NCBI GenBank assembly: GCA_913051905.1
Contig: CAJXBY010000109.1
Span: 1-8,540 of the forward strand
Reading direction: 5' to 3'
From: an uncultured Gammaproteobacteria bacterium
GTDB taxonomy: Bacteria > Pseudomonadota > Gammaproteobacteria > Arenicellales > UBA868
Length of the DNA stretch: 8,540 bases
Part shown: piece by piece, positions 6,669 to 8,540 of the stretch
How the letters are laid out: each line of letters starts with the position of its first letter
How positions within the stretch are numbered: the first letter of the stretch is position 1
The notes under the pieces: model-generated
What the model was told of the DNA's origin: nothing
Database searches by the model: none
What the model saw: the letters and a program-made list of their open reading frames with translations, nothing else
Program-made: the position numbers and the translations under genes

Positions 6669-6754
6669 GACCCTTTGGGCCGGAACCGGGAGCGCAGTAC
6701 CTCACAAGCCCGGCGACCATCACCAAACACCGCATCGACCCAGGCTGAAAGATT

Positions 6755-7915
6755 ATGGACCTTGAACTCACTGATGAGCAGCGTATGCTGGCTGAATCGG
6801 TCCGCGCATTTGTCTCCCGCGAACTGCTGCCCCACGAAGTCGATGTAGAGAAACTGGGTGAAGTGCCGCCCGATCTCGGTCGTCAGATCACCCAGAAGGC
6901 ACTCGAGGTAGGCCTGTACGCAGCCAACCTGCCCGAATCTGTAGGCGGTGGAGGACTTGATTGCGCCAACCTCGCGATCCTCGAAAGGGAGTTCGGAAAG
7001 GTTTCACACGCACTGCAGGGGTTCGCCTGGCGGCCGACCGAACTGTTGATGGCCTGTGAGGGTGAGCAGATCGAACGTTACCTTCAGCCTTGCGTCAGGG
7101 CTGAGAAGACGGAGTGTTTCGCGATCACCGAACCGGGTGCAGGCTCTGACATCATGTCGATGGCCACCCGCGCAGAACGGGCCGGAGACGACTGGGTGAT
7201 CAACGGCTCCAAACATTTTGTCAGCAGTCATATCCTGCCGGACTTTGCCATCGTATTCGCGGCGACGGGTGTTGACCACTCTGAACGCGGACCACGGAAA
7301 AGGGTGACTGCGTTTCTGGTTGACCGCGGGCATCCGGGTTTTGAAATTGTGCGGGGTCCGCGTTGCGTCAGTCAGCGGGCCTATCTGAACTTCGTGCTCT
7401 CGTTCAATGACTGCCGGGTGGGTCCGGACCAGGTGCTCGGCGAGGAGGGGGAAGGTCTGGTATTGGCCGACAAATGGATCAAGATGGGCCGCGTCTGGGT
7501 GGGTGCCGGGTGCTGCGGGCGGGCTGAACGGCTTCTGGACCTGTCTGTGGAGTGGGCGGCCAGCCGAGAACAGTTTGGCCAGGCCATCGGCAAATTCCAG
7601 GGAACGTCATTCAAGCTGGCCGATATGGCCACCGAACTCAAAGCCGCGGACCTGTTGGTCATGCACGCGGCCCGCAAAGCCGACCAGGGTCAGATGACCC
7701 CGACCGATGCCGCAATGTGCAAACTCTTCGCATCGGAGATGCTGCACCGGGTGGCGGAAAACGCAGTACAGATCTTTGGCGGTATGGGTCTGATGGAAGA
7801 CCTGCCCGTGGAGCGGCTTTGGCGAGACTCCCGACTCGAACGCATTTGGGAAGGCACTTCCGAGATCCAGCGCCACATCATAAGCCGCTCTCTCCTGCGT
7901 CCACTCGGCGCATGA
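6755..7915 (+). CDS. Acyl-CoA dehydrogenase
   Basis: A 386-residue FAD flavoprotein that introduces an alpha,beta double bond into an acyl-CoA and passes electrons to ETF. It shows the N-terminal helical domain (LTDEQRMLAESVRAFV, 5-20), the FAD-binding AITEPGAGSD (123-132), a beta-domain, and a C-terminal helical domain with SREQFGQAIGKFQ (270-282), FGGMG (341-345) and IWEGTSEIQRH (364-374). Glu366 stands at the catalytic-base position of medium- and short-chain family members, so it should be active. The ribosome site is weak: GAAAG ends 3 bases before the ATG and AGG lies about 10 upstream. It is the first gene after the divergent promoter region and overlaps the acyl-CoA ligase by 4 bases (ATGA). 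With the CaiD-like hydratase opposite, a role like gamma-butyrobetainyl-CoA to crotonobetainyl-CoA oxidation fits; the substrate is inferred. No ETF genes are visible. Confidence 0.93.
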   Translation: MDLELTDEQRMLAESVRAFVSRELLPHEVDVEKLGEVPPDLGRQITQKALEVGLYAANLPESVGGGGLDCANLAILEREFGKVSHALQGFAWRPTELLMACEGEQIERYLQPCVRAEKTECFAITEPGAGSDIMSMATRAERAGDDWVINGSKHFVSSHILPDFAIVFAATGVDHSERGPRKRVTAFLVDRGHPGFEIVRGPRCVSQRAYLNFVLSFNDCRVGPDQVLGEEGEGLVLADKWIKMGRVWVGAGCCGRAERLLDLSVEWAASREQFGQAIGKFQGTSFKLADMATELKAADLLVMHAARKADQGQMTPTDAAMCKLFASEMLHRVAENAVQIFGGMGLMEDLPVERLWRDSRLERIWEGTSEIQRHIISRSLLRPLGA

Positions 7916-8540
7916 CACCCGCACAAGCAGAAAGCCTGCGGCGCCTGCTTGCGCCCAGACATATCGCCTTTATCGGTGGGGACGAGGCTCTTTTCGCCGC
8001 CCGTCAATGCCTGGCCGGTGGCTTCAGAGGCCAGATCTGGGGCGTCAACCCGAAGCGGGACCGGTTTGACGGCCGTCCCTGTTTCGCGACGGTTGCCGAA
8101 CTACCGGAAGCACCGGATGCTGTATTCCTCGCAGTCCCCGCGACGGCTGTAACCGATGTCGTCAGGCAGCTCAACCAGCGCGGTGCCGGCGGAGTGGTTT
8201 GTTATAGCGCCGGATTCAGGGAACTGGGAACCGAAGGTGCCGCCTTGGAGCAGGCACTGGTTGAAGCGGCGGGTGATCTTGCTCTGGTCGGACCGAACGT
8301 CTTCGGTATGCTCAACTATGTGCAAGGCGCACATCTGTGGCCCTACAGCCACGGCGGCCAGAGTGTGGCCCGTGGACCTGCGATTATTTCCCAGTCCGGC
8401 ATGCTGTCCGGCTATCTCCTCACCAACCGGAGATCGGTCAACTTTTCCTACGTGATCGGCGCGGGCAATCAGTCGGTTCTGGGTGTGGAGGACTACCTGG
8501 AAGCACTTCTTGATCGACCTGAAGTCACCGCCTTCGGCAT
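7912..8540 (+). CDS. NDP-forming acyl-CoA ligase, CoA-binding part (3' end outside window)
   Basis: The frame is open from ATG 7912 to the window end (209 full codons). It matches the alpha part of ADP-forming acetyl-CoA synthetase/acyl-CoA ligases, related to succinyl-CoA synthetase, which make an acyl-CoA from acid, CoA and ATP through a phospho-His intermediate. Visible are the CoA-binding Rossmann start HIAFIGG (17-23), GFRGQIWGVNPK (37-48), AVFLAVPA (70-77), CYSAGF (97-102), VGPNVFG (126-132), ISQSGMLSG (159-167) and GAGNQSVLGVEDYLE (183-197). The family's GPNCxG reads GPNVFG here. The phosphorylated His and any ATP-grasp half lie beyond the edge, so it cannot be told whether this is a fused enzyme or a lone alpha subunit. 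The ATGA overlap with the acyl-CoA dehydrogenase stop indicates translational coupling; it probably supplies that enzyme's CoA ester. Substrate not determinable. Confidence 0.88.
   Translation, partial: MTPAQAESLRRLLAPRHIAFIGGDEALFAARQCLAGGFRGQIWGVNPKRDRFDGRPCFATVAELPEAPDAVFLAVPATAVTDVVRQLNQRGAGGVVCYSAGFRELGTEGAALEQALVEAAGDLALVGPNVFGMLNYVQGAHLWPYSHGGQSVARGPAIISQSGMLSGYLLTNRRSVNFSYVIGAGNQSVLGVEDYLEALLDRPEVTAFG

Overview
The window is a dense, GC-rich bacterial segment of nine protein genes, all small-molecule catabolism. Tight spacing, purine-rich ribosome binding sites and family resemblances point to a Pseudomonadota bacterium, perhaps marine or soil, but the genus cannot be read from the sequence. 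There is no RNA gene, CRISPR array, insertion sequence or phage gene, and no transcription factor or transporter inside the window.

Left module (1-3724). A truncated alpha/beta hydrolase (minus) diverges from a plus-strand set: a RidA-family enamine/imine deaminase, an aldehyde dehydrogenase and, after a 154-base gap, a luciferase-like flavin monooxygenase. This set of families resembles two known ring-opening pathways for N-heterocycles: Rut pyrimidine catabolism (monooxygenase, RidA protein, alpha/beta hydrolase) and Tgn trigonelline catabolism (monooxygenase, aldehyde dehydrogenase, alpha/beta hydrolase). It matches neither exactly.

Right module (3754-8540). A minus-strand operon runs CaiD-like enoyl-CoA hydratase, L-carnitine-dehydrogenase-like 3-hydroxyacyl dehydrogenase, then a beta-keto acid cleavage enzyme (BKACE/DUF849). 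Divergent from it, across a 253-base region with dyad symmetry, lie an acyl-CoA dehydrogenase and, overlapping it by 4 bases, an NDP-forming acyl-CoA ligase cut by the window end. In series these could activate a saturated acid such as gamma-butyrobetaine, desaturate it, hydrate it to a 3-hydroxyacyl-CoA (carnitinyl-CoA), oxidise the free 3-hydroxy acid to a 3-keto acid, and cleave that with acetyl-CoA. The thioester-releasing step between hydratase and dehydrogenase is not visible.

The two modules converge at 3725-3753, where a GC hairpin sits. Together they look like an island for nitrogen-containing betaines or related compounds. The substrate is inferred from family resemblance and gene order, not proven.
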